From Anolis sagrei (Eukaryota > Chordata > Lepidosauria > Squamata > Anolidae), in assembly GCF_037176765.1 (NCBI RefSeq), contig NC_090022.1, forward strand, positions 182,307,117-182,371,116: a stretch of 64,000 nt of DNA. The letters run 5' to 3'. The notes beneath the pieces are model-generated. The model did no database searches and had not been told where the DNA came from. It saw nothing but the letters and a program-made list of their open reading frames with translations. This document shows positions 1 to 10,885 of this stretch, one piece after another. Position 1 is the first letter of the stretch; each line of letters begins with the position of its first letter. The position numbers and the translations under genes are program-made.

Positions 1-29
1 CCTCTGTTTAAAAAGTTTGAGGACCCCTG
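1..29. mobile_element. End of a hAT-type element (starts outside the window)
   Basis: The text GTTTGAGGACCCCTG ending at 29 is the typical terminus of a common amniote hAT MITE (CAGGGGTCCTCAAAC in reverse). Only this end is inside the window. Confidence 0.55.
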
Positions 30-49
30 CTCTAGATTATTAAATATTG

Positions 50-257
50 TTTTCCAGATGGACACTATTGGATGACATATGTTCTGTATCAGAAACTAGA
101 ACTGATGTGGTCTATCCAATGCAATTTTCAGCACTCCACATAACCAAACGGAATCCAAAGTTGATCAAAAACTGATTCGTAACCCTTTTGGTACTAATGT
201 TGGAGAGTGGTCCCTGGACAAAGTGGTCTCTGGTCAAAAAAAGGTTGGGAACCACTA
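50..257 (-). mobile_element. Partial hAT-like element, second copy of the one at 41391
   Basis: Its reverse complement matches 41391-41570, including the text around TTTCTGATACAGAACATAT and the terminus GGTTGGGAACCACT. The CTCTAAAT right after the end (258-265) resembles CTCTAGAT at 30-37, a possible degraded 8-bp target duplication, but the other terminus is not recognisable. Confidence 0.5.
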
Positions 258-1219
258 CTCTAAATCAATTCAGCAGGTTGGATAGCTTTTTCTCAAACTA
301 ATTCCCAAACAGGATTCACTACCCAACTGTTATTAAGCCTGTCAGCTTCCTTTGGGATCTAATGCAGAAGAACATAAAATGTGGTTGAATAAGTTTTCAG
401 GATACAACTAGCAATTTCAGCAGGCTGGAAGTTCTTCTCCAAAACCACTTTGTGCAACTAGTATGCACACAGTTCAATGACCACATCTTACACCATTTCC
501 CCAACTGCTTCTACCGGCTGACACCATTTCCCTGTAAGCTACTATGACTTCTTTCCCTTTCCCGGATTAATTGGTTAAGTCTTCAATTCAGTTAGGGGAT
601 CATGTTGCAAACAGAGTGACATCAGAATGTTTTGGAGCCACTCAAGTTCGATATCTCTGACAGCAAGTGACACTAATGAAAAGGAATACATTTTTTCACA
701 AGGACTGCCAAAAATGGCCAAAAGGCAAATGGATATTTTGACATTGTCAGATACATTCATACAAAATTGGAAGTAGTTTTAAAGTGATGTTTTAAATGAA
801 TGCACAATTCAACATTTATAATTTACTGTGTTTTATTGAAGGTGCAAATATATCCCGAACCACCTTTTTCCTCTTAGAAAAGGGCAAAATAAATAAATAA
901 ATATGTGTGTGTGTGTATATATCAAAGCCAGAAGTATTCATGTATATATGCATGTCCACTTATACCACAAAGGCTCTTACATGGCTTGATGGATCTGAAC
1001 CAAACTTGGCAGACATACTCTTCCTTATTCAACTTCAAATACGTCGGGGGTTTAAATGAAAAGAACCACACCTTTTGGACCCAGAGCAGAGGGAAATAAA
1101 AGGATCAAAGGAGATCAACTGTGTCTAGGTGAAGGATTGGCTGTTGCTAGGTGAAGTGGCCCATGTGATGTCACTGGAAAGAAAAGAAGTGAAGCAGCTC
1201 AACCACTACTAGGTAACAT
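258..1219. other. Intergenic; short GT/TA tract and unclassified repeat text
   Basis: I see no gene. A short (GT)n/(TA)n tract sits near 904-920. The text at 960-1110 (GGATCTGAACCAAACTTGGC) resembles the Helitron/hAT module found elsewhere in the window but is too degraded to bound. Confidence 0.5.
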
Positions 1220-1395
1220 GCGTATGAGCAGAAGGGAGGAAAGAAGGAAAAAGAAAACGAAAGGAAAGAAGGGAAGGGGTAAGGAAGAAAGGGAAAGCAA
1301 AGGGAGAAAGCTATGAGAGAAGGGGGACTTGCAAGGGAAAGTAAGGGAAGAAGAAAATAAAGCAAGAGGGTGAAAGTGTAGGAGGAAAACAAAAT
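1220..1395 (+). repeat. Polypurine tract
   Basis: About 175 bases almost wholly A and G on the + strand, with scattered C/T. It is a degenerate (GGAA)n-like low-complexity tract with the same composition, in the opposite sense, as the polypyrimidine core of the Helitron at 59593-61140. Confidence 0.75.
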
Positions 1396-1529
1396 AACGC
1401 AAAAAGAGCCTGCACACCATTGCCAGTGTTGCATGAAGACATTGTGAGGAAGCCTTCTCAGAGCTGGAAAAGAAAGAAAGCAGGCAAGCAGCGACTCCTC
1501 CGATACCCTTGGCCCTTCCACCCATCTGA

Positions 1530-1612
1530 AAAAAAAAACCCACATCCAAAGCAGATATTGTGGAATTTTCTGCCTTGATATTCTGGGTTATATAACTGTG
1601 TGGAAGGGCCCC
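1530..1612. mobile_element. MITE-1 fragment (half copy)
   Basis: This is one arm of the palindromic MITE seen many times upstream of GNA13: GCAGATATTGTGGAATTTTC, then CCTTGATATTCTGGG, ending GTGTGGAAGGGCCCC. Confidence 0.7.
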
Positions 1613-1853
1613 TAGTATATAAATAAAAGATTTTTTTCATCAGCCTCAACCACAGGACAGAATGAATCAATACGAACACAGGAAACTTTTAAACTCTGTC
1701 ACTAATTACTGAGCACTTGAGCAATACGTGGAAATATTACATTTATACATGCCTAAATCCTTACTTCCTTTTTTAGGCTGCACTGCCTCCCTTCCTACCA
1801 CAAATTCTTTGAGCAAGTTTATAAAGGAAAATCACACTCAGTTTAGTCTATAT

Positions 1854-2568
1854 CAGTGTTTCTTAACCTGAGGGTCATAATCCCTGCGGGGGGTCGCAAG
1901 GGGGTGTCAGAGGGGTCGCCAAAGACTATTTTCTGTTTGTCATGTGGGAAGTTTGGCCTAATTACATTGTTGGCAGGGTTCAAAATGCTCTTTGATTGTA
2001 GGTGAACTATAAATCCCTGAAACTACAACTCCCAAATGTCAAGGTCTATTTTCCCCAAATCCACCAGTGTTCACGTTTGGGCATATTGAGTATTCATGCC
2101 AAGTTTGGTCCAGATCCGTCATTGTTTGAGCACACAGTGCTCTCTGGATGTAGGTGAACTACAACTCCAAAACTCAAGGTCAATGCCCACCAAACCCTTC
2201 CAGTATTTTCTGATGGTCATGGGAGTTCTGTATGCCAAGACTGGTTCAATTCAATCATTGGTGGAATTTAGAATGCTCTTTGATTGTTGGTTAACTATAA
2301 ATCCCAGCAACTACAACTCCAAAATGACAAAATCAATCCCCCGCCAACCCCACCAGTATTCAAATTGGTCCAGTATTGGGTGTTTGTGCCAAATTTGGTC
2401 CAATGAATGAAAATACGTCCTGCTTATCAGATATTTACATTACAATTCATAACCATAGCAAAACTGCCGTTATGAAGTAGCAACTAAAATAATTTTATGT
2501 TTGGGGGTCACCACAACATGAGGAACTGTATTAAGGGATCGCGGTATTACGAAGGTTGAGAAACACTG
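1854..2568 (+). mobile_element. hAT-like non-autonomous element, full length (copy 1)
   Basis: A 715-bp element with inverted ends CAGTGTTTCTTAACCT and AGGTTGAGAAACACTG. The flanking octamers GTCTATAT and TCCTACAT agree at 5 of 8 places, an aged target duplication. The interior is an imperfect tandem of phrases such as CTTTGATTGTAGGTGAACTA and GTTTGGTCCAGATCC (the shared module). No transposase is present. Copies 5375-5808 and 51646-52370 are the same family. Confidence 0.85.
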
Positions 2569-3234
2569 TCCTACATGAACATACTTCTGACAAATAAAAT
2601 GAAACTAAATTTGGACAACATGAAAGTGGTGGCAAGGGAAATCCCAATATTCATGAAGGCATAAGAACCATAGGCAACGGCACAAAGCCCAAGAATGCTT
2701 TTTGAAAAATGCATTTGAATCTTTCTTTTTTTTTTTTTTCAGGCTAAGGAATCCTGTCACATTTATCCATGCTTGTGTAATCTGCAGGATTGGCTTTACA
2801 AGAGGATGTGCCAAATGAGGACTCAGAAAGTGTTGTATGGAAAGTCACAAATTGTTTCCAATTTTTGGAGTGCTTCCTGGCAGTTTTTATTGCCCACTCC
2901 TGTCTCGCTAATGCAAATATTTCCATCTTCCCTTTGTAATCCTCTTATATTTGCTTGCCATTTCTTTTTCACAAAAAAAAAAATAAATCCATTAACAGGG
3001 AAAGAGGAGGCAGAACAGCTTTCCATTTGGAAGCAACTTGCTGCCTTCTGGTAAGAGTTTTTCTTTTAAAATGATAGTTTTTTAAAAGGTAAATAAATTA
3101 AAAACATGTATTCAGCTCAGTTCTAGTCATCTGTAAAGCTTCCTGTCAAATCAGTTGGTTTTCACTAGCTAAGATCATATACCAAGCCTAAATGAGTTTC
3201 TCCACAGAGCTGTAGTGCCTGCTGTGTTGACTTT
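2569..3234. other. Intergenic, nothing recognised
   Basis: AT-rich sequence with a T15 run near 2723-2738 and an A10 run near 2975. I see no gene, RNA or identifiable repeat. Confidence 0.5.
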
Positions 3235-3425
3235 AGTTTAGTGTATCTACAACTGTAAAATTAATGTTGTGGTTCAATGTTATGGCATCCTGGGAGCTGT
3301 AATTTTGCAAGGTCTGTAGCCTTCTTTGCCAAAGAGGGTTGGCTTAAAAATTTCACAGCAAACCTAGTTTCTTGGGAATATCTCTGCAATAGCTTTGTCT
3401 AAATAACACCACACTCTTAAAAGCT
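3235..3425. mobile_element. Degenerate MITE-2 copy
   Basis: It carries the family text GTGGTTCAATGTTATGGCATCC followed by TGGGAGCTGTAATTTTGC and CTTTGCCAAAGAGGG, as in the better copies at 18763 and 27111. The ends are eroded. Confidence 0.55.
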
Positions 3426-3449
3426 AACACATTCAAGGAAGGTCAAAGT

Positions 3450-4395
3450 GTAGCAAAGTAATGAAAGTTAGAACAACAGACTGGTTCAAGATTGGGAAAG
3501 GCATACGGCAGGGTTGTATACTCTCCCCCAATCTATTCAACTTGTATGCAGAACACATCATGCGATGTGCGGGGCTTGACGAATGCGAGGCTGGGGTGAA
3601 ATTGCTGGAAGAAACATTAACAACCTTAGATATGCAGATGACACCATTTTGGTGGCCAAAAGCGAGGAGAAGCTGAGAGCCTTCTAATCAAGGTGAAAGA
3701 AGGAAGCGCAAAACATTTTAAAAAAAAACAAGATTATGTCAACAAGAATGATTGACAACTGGGAAATAGAGGGAGAAAACGTGAAGGCAGTGACAGACTT
3801 TGTATTTCTAGGTGCAAAGATTACTGTAGACGCAGACTGCAGACAGGAAATCAGGAGACACTTACTTCTTGGGAGGAGAGCAATGTCCAATCTTGATAAA
3901 ATAGTAAGGAGTAGAGACATCACATTGGCAATGAAGATCCGCATAGTTAAAGCCATGGTATTCCCCGTAGTCACCTACGGATGTGAGAGCTGGACCTTAG
4001 GGAAGGTTGAGCGAAGGAAGATAGATGCTTTTGAACTGTGGTGTCGGAGGAAAATTCTAAGAGTGCCTTGGACTGCGAGAAGATCCAACCAGTCCATACT
4101 TCAGGAAATAAAGCCCAACTGCTCATTGGAGCGAAGAATAGTAGAGGCAAGGATGAAGTACTTTGGCCACATCATGAGAAGAAAGGAAAGCTTAGAAAAT
4201 GGGAAAATGGAAGAAAAAAGGAAGAGGGGCCAACTAAAGGCAAGAAGGATGCATGGAATCCTTGAAATGACTGGATTAACCTTGAAGGATCTGGGGGTGG
4301 TTACGGCCAACAGGGAGCTCTAACGTGGGTTGGTCCATGAGGTCACAAAGAGTCAAAAATGACTGAACGACTGAACAATAACAACAACAATGAAA
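3450..4395 (+). mobile_element. RTE/BovB LINE, 5'-truncated 3' half
   Basis: The + strand encodes BovB reverse-transcriptase text: TDWFKIGKGIRQGCILSP near 3480, the remains of the YADDT region near 3630, FLGAKITVDADC near 3810, VFPVVTYGCESWT near 3960, FELWCRRKILRVPWTARRSN near 4030 and YFGHIMRR near 4160. Frame changes between about 3600 and 3740 and a purine-rich scar near 3715 break the protein. The 3' end, GAGGTCACAAAGAGTC then CGACTGAACAATAACAAC, is the BovB terminus with its (AAC)n tail. The element is 5'-truncated, as is usual, and BovB abundance is a squamate hallmark. Confidence 0.92.
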
Positions 4396-5366
4396 GCTAA
4401 TTTTTTGCAGTAAATGCTATGAGAGCTAAAAAGCAGAACTGGCCAACGTTGTTTAAAATATTACAAGGAAGACTTGGGGAAAGCAGGTGATCTCTACCAG
4501 CACCCCGTCTCCCCTACTTTTGGACATTTTCAATAAATCTGGCATTACATAATGGTATACTTTTTTTACAACTAGACTGTGAGACAATCATATAGTCTCT
4601 AACCCCTGGAAACAAAATCCCATTCGTCTCCCGGTATATAATTTTTGGATTTATTTGAGTGGAAAGCATTTCATAAGCCGATTTTTCCTTCCTTCATTAG
4701 ACACCTTCTTCCCTTTCAAAAGAAGAACATGCCCAAGCTGCTCTTTCAAAGACATATTTTGGTAGGCAGGAGGAACAAACAGTTCCAAAGGGAAATATTG
4801 TGATGTTCATTGTGATGTTCATTTCTGAGCATGAAAAATACAAGCACCAATGATTTACAATAAACATTGTGACTCAGAGTAATTTCCCTCTCCTGTTGCT
4901 TTCCTTTCCACTTGTTTTCCTACCGCCGCCTTCTATTTTGATGCACAGCTCAAACAGCGATGTGGATGTGTACCTCTGCTGTGCTAGTCCACCCAATCCC
5001 TTTATAGGCAGCTTGTATATGTCACTGGGAATTCCAGCTAATTCTATTCACCAGGATAAGCCCAATACAAGAAAGGCAGGACACTCAATAGGAGAAAAGC
5101 TGGGTTAATACCTTGTCTGCTTAACATTTTTTCACTTACTGGCTCTACCAAAATGCTCCTCTGTTCATGGTTTTGGTAAAGCAAAACAGAAAGACAAGAA
5201 AAACAACTAATTCCAAATATGGTTATATTATCAGATGTCATCTGCAATCTTAACCTATTTATAGAAGCATATGCACTCTCTTCAGATAAGCTTGGGAACT
5301 GGCAGATAATAGATATTGTACCACACACTGTACTATACATCAGCAGGTACTTAAGAATGCACATCT
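4396..5366. other. Intergenic, nothing recognised
   Basis: Mixed-composition sequence with no convincing gene, RNA or repeat signature. Confidence 0.5.
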
Positions 5367-5374
5367 ATCTATAT

Positions 5375-5808
5375 CAGTGATTCTCAACCTTCCTCATGTC
5401 GCGACCCGTTAATACAGTTCCCCGTGTTGTGGTGACCCCCAACCATAACATTATTTTCGTTGCTACTTCATAACTGTAATTTTGCTACTGTTATGAATAA
5501 TAATGTAAATATCTGAAATGCAGGATGTATTTTCATTCACTGGACCAAATTTGGCACAAATACCCAATACACCCAAATTTGAATACTGGTGGAGTTGGGG
5601 GGAATTGATTTTGTCATTTGGGAGTAGTTACTGGGATATATAGTTCATCTACAATCAAAGAGCATTCTGAACTCCACCAATGATGGAATTGAACTAATCT
5701 TGGCACACAGAACTTCCAAAACCAACAGAAAATACAGTGTTTTCTGATGGTCTTTGGTAACAGCCCCTCATGATCCTTACAAGGGTCCCCCCAGGTTGAG
5801 AAACACTG
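5375..5808 (-). mobile_element. hAT-like element (copy 2), with perfect target duplication
   Basis: A 434-bp reverse-oriented copy of the 1854 family with an internal deletion. Its ends are CAGTGATTCTCAACCT and AGGTTGAGAAACACTG. It is flanked by identical octamers ATCTATAT at 5367-5374 and 5809-5816, which is the hAT signature. Confidence 0.93.
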
Positions 5809-5824
5809 ATCTATATATCTTTCT

Positions 5825-6060
5825 ATATCTATATATCTATACTATAAAGGTGAAAATATATATTGATGGATAGATGTTTGATGCAGGAAGACTCCTACAA
5901 AGCTTGATGTATCTGGACCAAGCTTGGTACATATCCCCTACATGATCCAGTTAAAATAATTGTTGGGGGAAGGGGAAGAGATAGAGGATGATGGGAGTTG
6001 CAGTCTAGCCACATCCAAAGGTCCCATTACCCAGCTATTCATTTTCTAACAAGGCCATTC
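5825..6060. mobile_element. Possible Helitron-like fragment
   Basis: It begins TCTATACTATAAAGGTGAAA, similar to Helitron 5' ends in this window, and continues with GGACCAAGCTTGGTACATAT-type text. No CTAG end with a hairpin is found, so only a tentative call is possible. Confidence 0.35.
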
Positions 6061-6087
6061 ATAAACTGCAAAAACAAAGACTACATA

Positions 6088-6182
6088 TTGTTGTCGAAGG
6101 CTTTCATGGCCAGAATCACAGGGTTGCTGTGAGTTTTCTGGGCTGTACGGCCATGTTCCATATAGCCTGGAAAACTCACAAC
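6088..6182. mobile_element. Short fragment of a Penelope-like element terminus
   Basis: GTCGAAGGCTTTCATGGCC and GGGTTGCTGTGAGTTTTC are followed almost at once by a reverse-complement repeat of the second phrase, so this is a small fold-back piece of the terminus seen at 6474, 23985 and 46598. Confidence 0.65.
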
Positions 6183-6473
6183 AACCCAAATGTAACAATA
6201 ATACATAAATAATACATATTTCTGATAAAAACAGCATTACAAATACCTGACTTCGGCAAATCTGGGTATATATGCTAGCCCTAAATAAATAAGATAATGC
6301 ATTACAAGTTAGTTACTTCTGAATAATATGGATGATAGTTACTTCTGAATGATAGGAATTTTTTTCCCCTATACACTTATGAAATGAGTATATTAAGATG
6401 TTTGAGAGGCTGTGTATACAGCCTTGGAAGGAACTAGACATTGTGGATTTTTTGTCCAAACATACAGGTGTCT

Positions 6474-6808
6474 TGTCGAAGGCTTTCATGGCTGGAATCA
6501 CTGGGTTGTTGTAGGTTTTTCAGGCTACATGGCCATGTTCTAGAAGCATTATCTCCTGACGTTTTGCCTGCATCTATGGCAAGCATTCTCAGCTGTAGTG
6601 AGGTCTGTTGGAACTAGGAAAATGGGGTTATACATCATACATCAAGGGAGAGGTGATTAGCTGTCCACAGATATATAAACCCAATTTTCCTAGTTCCAAC
6701 AGACCTCACTACCTCTGAGGATGCTTGCCATAGATTCAGGTGAAACGTCAGGAGAGAATGCCTCTAGAACATGGCCATATAGCCCGAAAAACTTACAACA
6801 ATGCAAGT
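6474..6808. mobile_element. Penelope-like termini in inverted, head-to-head arrangement
   Basis: Left arm 6474-6640 (GTCGAAGGCTTTCATGGCTG, GTTGTAGGTTTTTCAGGC, CTATGGCAAGCATTCTCAG) is repeated as its reverse complement at about 6667-6808 around a short centre. The family is the Penelope-like retroelement also found at 23985-24520, which still has recognisable coding text. No coding part lies here. Confidence 0.7.
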
Positions 6809-7027
6809 GTCTGCTTTTTGCTATATATAGGGTCAAAATATACCAAGCAGCAATAAATTATTGATCAAGTAGAATGGAAAGGCTGGGATTGAAATAATAC
6901 AGGTCTACTGCCTAAGAGGAAGGCTATGTAACAGGTTGTTTTCCTCTGGAGATGCCAAGAGATTTGGATCCAAGTGTTCTGTAGGAATTAATAGGAAAGG
7001 AAGAAACAGAAAGGCACAGCCTTTGAA

Positions 7028-7115
7028 AAAATATATTATAATAAAATATATTATAATAAAATATAATAAAATATATTATAATAAAATATTATAATAAAAT
7101 ATATTATAATAAAAA
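7028..7115. repeat. AT-rich tandem repeat
   Basis: Tandem copies of a unit close to ATATTATAATAAA, mostly perfect, about seven copies. Confidence 0.85.
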
Positions 7116-7954
7116 TATTCATGAAAGCATAAGACTTTTTTGAAAACACTGCTGAAAACTCTAAAATAACAATAACAATGTCATCCCTTGTCATGAAAAC
7201 ATGGCTGTCTCTTGAATACAACATCTTTTTTTACAAAAGATTATTCTGCTTCATTCATTTGTAAGTCAGATTCTGAAAATAAGAGAATTACCTTTTTGAG
7301 GAATGCCATTCTTGGCCTGTAACGCTGCCCTTGATCTCCACGTTGGATGGTCATGGTGCCCTTGCTTCAAATCACAAAATATGATGATTTTAAAAAGGAA
7401 AAATAGACTTAACCAATGGCAGAAAAGAAGGTGAGCTGCTGTTGGTGATTTCCTGAGAACTGCCTTACTCTCCAACTCCTCGGAATAAAGGCAAGCGGTG
7501 GAATTGAGCACCGGTGCATCGCAGCCAATCAGGAAGCGAGGCTGAGGTCTTATTTGCATGGGCTAGGGGTGTCTTTCCCACCTGCCAACACTAGGGGGAG
7601 CCCGATCACCTAGGTAATCAGCAAAACATTGGGGAAGAATTCCTTCTCTTTTCTCCTTCTGAGTGATGAGCTCAAGGATTAGAAACTGTTAACAGGTTGC
7701 CTGCAAGCAATTAAAACAAAAACAAACCATTGCTCATTCTGTCTTTTGTAGTATATTCATGATGTGCTGAAACAGATGGCTCCAGCCAAAAGAGGGTTTT
7801 TGAGCTACACACACTATCTATGTGTATAATACACATAAACACACACAGACATATATACATCTATATATAGTAGGTTTATTTTTATTCCCATCTGGATCAC
7901 TAAGGACCCACACATAAAAGAGCAGTCAATAAAAATAAGCAAAAATGCAGCCAA
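7116..7954. other. Intergenic, nothing firm; CCAAT and octamer motifs
   Basis: I see no gene. A CCAATCA (about 7525) and an octamer ATTTGCAT (about 7552-7559) lie within 40 bases of each other, and a short CA/TA tract sits near 7805-7870. This could be an old enhancer or repeat end; the evidence is thin. Confidence 0.3.
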
Positions 7955-8921
7955 TCTATATATACAGGGTTAGTCAAAATGAATAGGCCAAATGTATGTT
8001 TACTGTAACCAATATTGGCCTATTCATTTTGACTAACCCTGTATATAAATGCTCTGTGCATAATGAGTACCTTAAAAACAAAAGAACCAATGTATGAAAT
8101 CACACCAAATTTGGCAACAAAACATCTCACAACACAAGGAGTGACCATCACTCAAAAAATTATGATTTTGTCATTTGGGAGTTGTTGTTGCTGGGATTTA
8201 TAGTTCACCTATAATCAAAAAGCATTCTGAACTCCATCAACGATGAAATTGAACCTAACTTGGCACGCAGAACTCTCTTGACCAACAGAAAATACTGGAA
8301 GGGTTTGGTGGGCATTGACCTTGAGTTTGGGAATTGTAGTTCACCTACATCCAGAGAGCACTGTGGACACAAACAATGATGGATCTGGACCAAACTTGGC
8401 ACAAACACTCAATACGCCCAAATATGAGCACAGATGGAGTTTGGGGGAAATAGACCTTGACATTTGGGAGTAGTAGTCATGGGATTCATAGTTCACCTAT
8501 AATCAAAGAGCATTCTGAACCCCACGAATGACAGAATCGGGGCAAACTTCCCACACAGAACCCCCATGACCAACAGAAAATACTTAAGCCCATCCAGTGA
8601 AACTCCCTTCATCAGGACAAGAAAACGTAATCAAAGCCCTCCTGACAAAGAGCCATCCAGCTATAGATATGATTCACACACACACAAATATAGTATCATA
8701 GATTTGAAAGGGACCCCTAAAGAAGGACAATGATATGTTGCATGTTCCTAAGTAGGCAAACCAGACACTCTCCACATCAACACTGACAAAATAACAGCAA
8801 GAAATACTGTTTACCCACAAGCATCAAGACATTATATATATTAGAAACCAACACTTTCTCATTACTTTATTTTCCATATCAACAGACTAGGCCACAGCAA
8901 CGCGTGGCAGAGGACAGTTAG
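7955..8921 (+). mobile_element. Helitron, non-autonomous, mosaic interior
   Basis: It starts TCTATATATA after an A and ends in TTAG (CTAG with one change) before a T. Upstream of the end is the Helitron hairpin, GCCAC...GTGGC (8891-8907). The interior is a mosaic: the shared module (8165-8580) followed by CR1 3'-end text (about 8585-8735, with ATCATAGATTTGAAAGGGAC). The copy at 13717-14679 has the same order, so the mosaic moved as a unit. A mariner MITE (7965-8041) is inserted near the 5' end. Confidence 0.82.
7965..8041. mobile_element. Mariner-type MITE, near-perfect hairpin
   Basis: A 77-bp element with inverted ends CAGGGTTAGTCAAAATGAAT and its reverse complement, arms of about 26 bases matching perfectly to GGCC. 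It is flanked by TA duplications (7963-7964 and 8042-8043), the Tc1/mariner signature. The high arm identity suggests recent insertion into the Helitron. Confidence 0.9.
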
Positions 8922-8936
8922 TTCTTTATAGAATCA

Positions 8937-9512
8937 CTAGCCGTCCCCTGCCACACGTTGCTATGGCCCGCATGGGATTCTGTGTGGCAGGTTTGGCCCA
9001 ATTCTATCGTTGGTGGGTTCAGAATGCTCTGTGATTGTAGGTGAACTATAAATCCCAGCAACTACAACTCCCAAATGTCAAGATTCTATTTTCCCCAAAC
9101 TCCACCAGTGTTCACATTTGGGCATATGGAATATTTGTGCCAAGTTTGGTCCAGATCCATCATTGTTTGAGTCCACAGTGATCTCTGCATGTAGGTGAAC
9201 TACAACTCCAAAACCAAAGGACACTGCCCACCAAACCCTTCCAGTATTTTCTTTTCGTCATGGGAGAACTGTGTGCCAAATTTGGTTCAATTCCATTGTT
9301 GGTGGGGTTCAGAATGCTCTTTGATTGCAGGTGAACTATAAATCCCAGCAACTACAACTCCCAAATGACAAAATCAATTTTTTTTAGTGAAGGACATACA
9401 TAACAACATTGGGTTGTTAGGTGTCTTGTGTCCAAATTTGGTGTCAATTCGTCCAGTGGTTTTTGAGTTCTGTTAATCCCACAAACGAACATTACATTTT
9501 TATTTATATAGA
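8937..9512 (-). mobile_element. Helitron, reverse orientation, tail to tail with the previous one
   Basis: Its 3' end (CTAG after A 8936, hairpin TGCCACACGTTGCTATGGC) faces the 3' end of the Helitron at 7955-8921 across only 15 bp. Its 5' end is the reverse complement of TCTATATAAATAAAAATG near 9512. It carries the shared module but no CR1 piece. Several CR1 bases abut the 5' end, so the exact border is uncertain by a few bases. Confidence 0.78.
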
Positions 9513-10075
9513 AGATAGAGTTGGAAGAGACCTCCTGGGCCATCCAGGCCAACCCCCTGCCAAGAAGCAGGAAAATTGCATTCAAAGCACCCCCGACAGA
9601 TGGCCATCCAGTCTCTGTTTAAAAGCTTCCAAAGAAGGAGCCTCCACAATCCCGGGCAGAGAGTTCCACTGCTAAACAGCTCTCACAGTCAGGAAGTTCT
9701 TCCTAATGTTCAGGTGGAATCTCCTGAATCTCCTTTGAAGCTATTTTTCCGCGTCCGAGTCTCCAGGGCAGCAGAAAACAAGTTCGCGCCCTCTTCCCGA
9801 TGACTTCCTCTCGCATATTTATACATGGCTATCATGTCTCCTCTCAGCCTTCTCTTCTTCACGCTAAACATGCCCAGCTCTTTAAGCCGCTCTTCATAGG
9901 GCTTGTTCTCCAGACCCTTGATCATTTTCGTCGCCCTCCTCTGGACACATTCCAAGTTGTCAATATCTCTCTTCGATTGTGGCGCCCAGAATTGGACACA
10001 ATATTCCAGGTGTGGTCTGACCAAGGTAGAATAATCATCACCAACTATTGTCTGTAGACTTACTGACAGATGCTC
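9513..10075 (-). mobile_element. CR1 LINE, 3' end
   Basis: The minus strand encodes CR1 reverse-transcriptase C-terminal text: LECVQRRATKMIKGL, YEERLKELGMFSVKKRRLRG and ALETRTRKNSF. This is followed on the + strand, in reverse, by the typical 3'UTR (GTTGGAAGAGACCTCCTGGG, CATCCAG...CTCTGTTTAAAAGC). It is 5'-truncated near 10075, as is usual for CR1. Confidence 0.88.
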
Positions 10076-10195
10076 AGACCTGAGCATTGCTCTGGTGGAA
10101 AGGGAATTCCCATTAGATGCCATTTGCTGAAAATGACCTAGAGCTGGCACTAAATTGGACTGAGGCAGCTGCCTCAGGTGGCAGGAAACTTTTAT

Positions 10196-10712
10196 TATTT
10201 ATTTATTATTTACAGTATTTATTTTCCACCCTTTTCACCCCACAGTGGACTCAGAGCAGATTACAATGCACATATAGATGGCAAACATTCAATGCCAATT
10301 AGACACACAACATGTATAGACAGACACAGAGGCAATTTAACATTCCAGCTTTCCGGCTCCATGGGGGTATGCTCGATTCCAGCTTGATTCCAGCCACAGA
10401 GGGAACTGCAGCTTCACCATCCATTTGTGACACCGAGTCCTTTGATGGAGTACTTCCTCGTTCTGCACATCTCTGGAAGGTTTTATGGCATCGTAAATTA
10501 GTTAAAATAGCCTCCCCGCATAAAGCGGTACCTAAATTTCCTACTTGACAGATACAACTGTCTTTCGGACTGCAAAGGTCGACAGCAAGCTAGAGTAATG
10601 GCTGGAAGCTCACTCTGAGCTGGGCTGGCTTCGAACTCATGACCTCTCCGTCAGTAGTGATTTAATGCAGCTAGCTATCAGCTAGTTACGCCACAGCGCA
10701 ATCTAATAGTAG
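10196..10712 (-). mobile_element. tRNA-headed SINE with an L2/CR1-like 3' tail
   Basis: Read on the minus strand, the head at about 10625-10712 has an A-box-like GTGGCGTAACTAGC and a B-box-like GAGTTCGAAGC. The tail ends GAGTCCACTGTGGGGTGAAA, then (AAATAAAT)n at 10196-10215, like the 3' ends of the L2-like LINEs in this window. It is unusually long (about 515 bp). Confidence 0.7.
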
Positions 10713-10759
10713 GTGGGTGGGACAATATTAATAGCCCCCCCCCCCAGCTATGTTCCCTA

Positions 10760-10885
10760 AGGGTGCATCTACACTGTAGAATTAATGCAGTTTGAAACAA
10801 CTATAACTGCCATGGCTCAATGCTATAGAATCCTGGGAGTTGTGGGTTCATAAGGCCCATTGTTTGCATTTACAGTGCAGTCTGG
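10760..10885. mobile_element. MITE-2, half copy
   Basis: It carries GGGTGCATCTACACTGTAG, TTAATGCAGTTTGAAAC and CATGGCTCAATGCTATAG, the outer arm of the palindromic MITE-2. Confidence 0.75.

Noticed and set aside
7589-7600. CTCF-like CACTAGGGGGAG
   Set aside because: The downstream half of the motif does not match; much weaker than the site at 63053.
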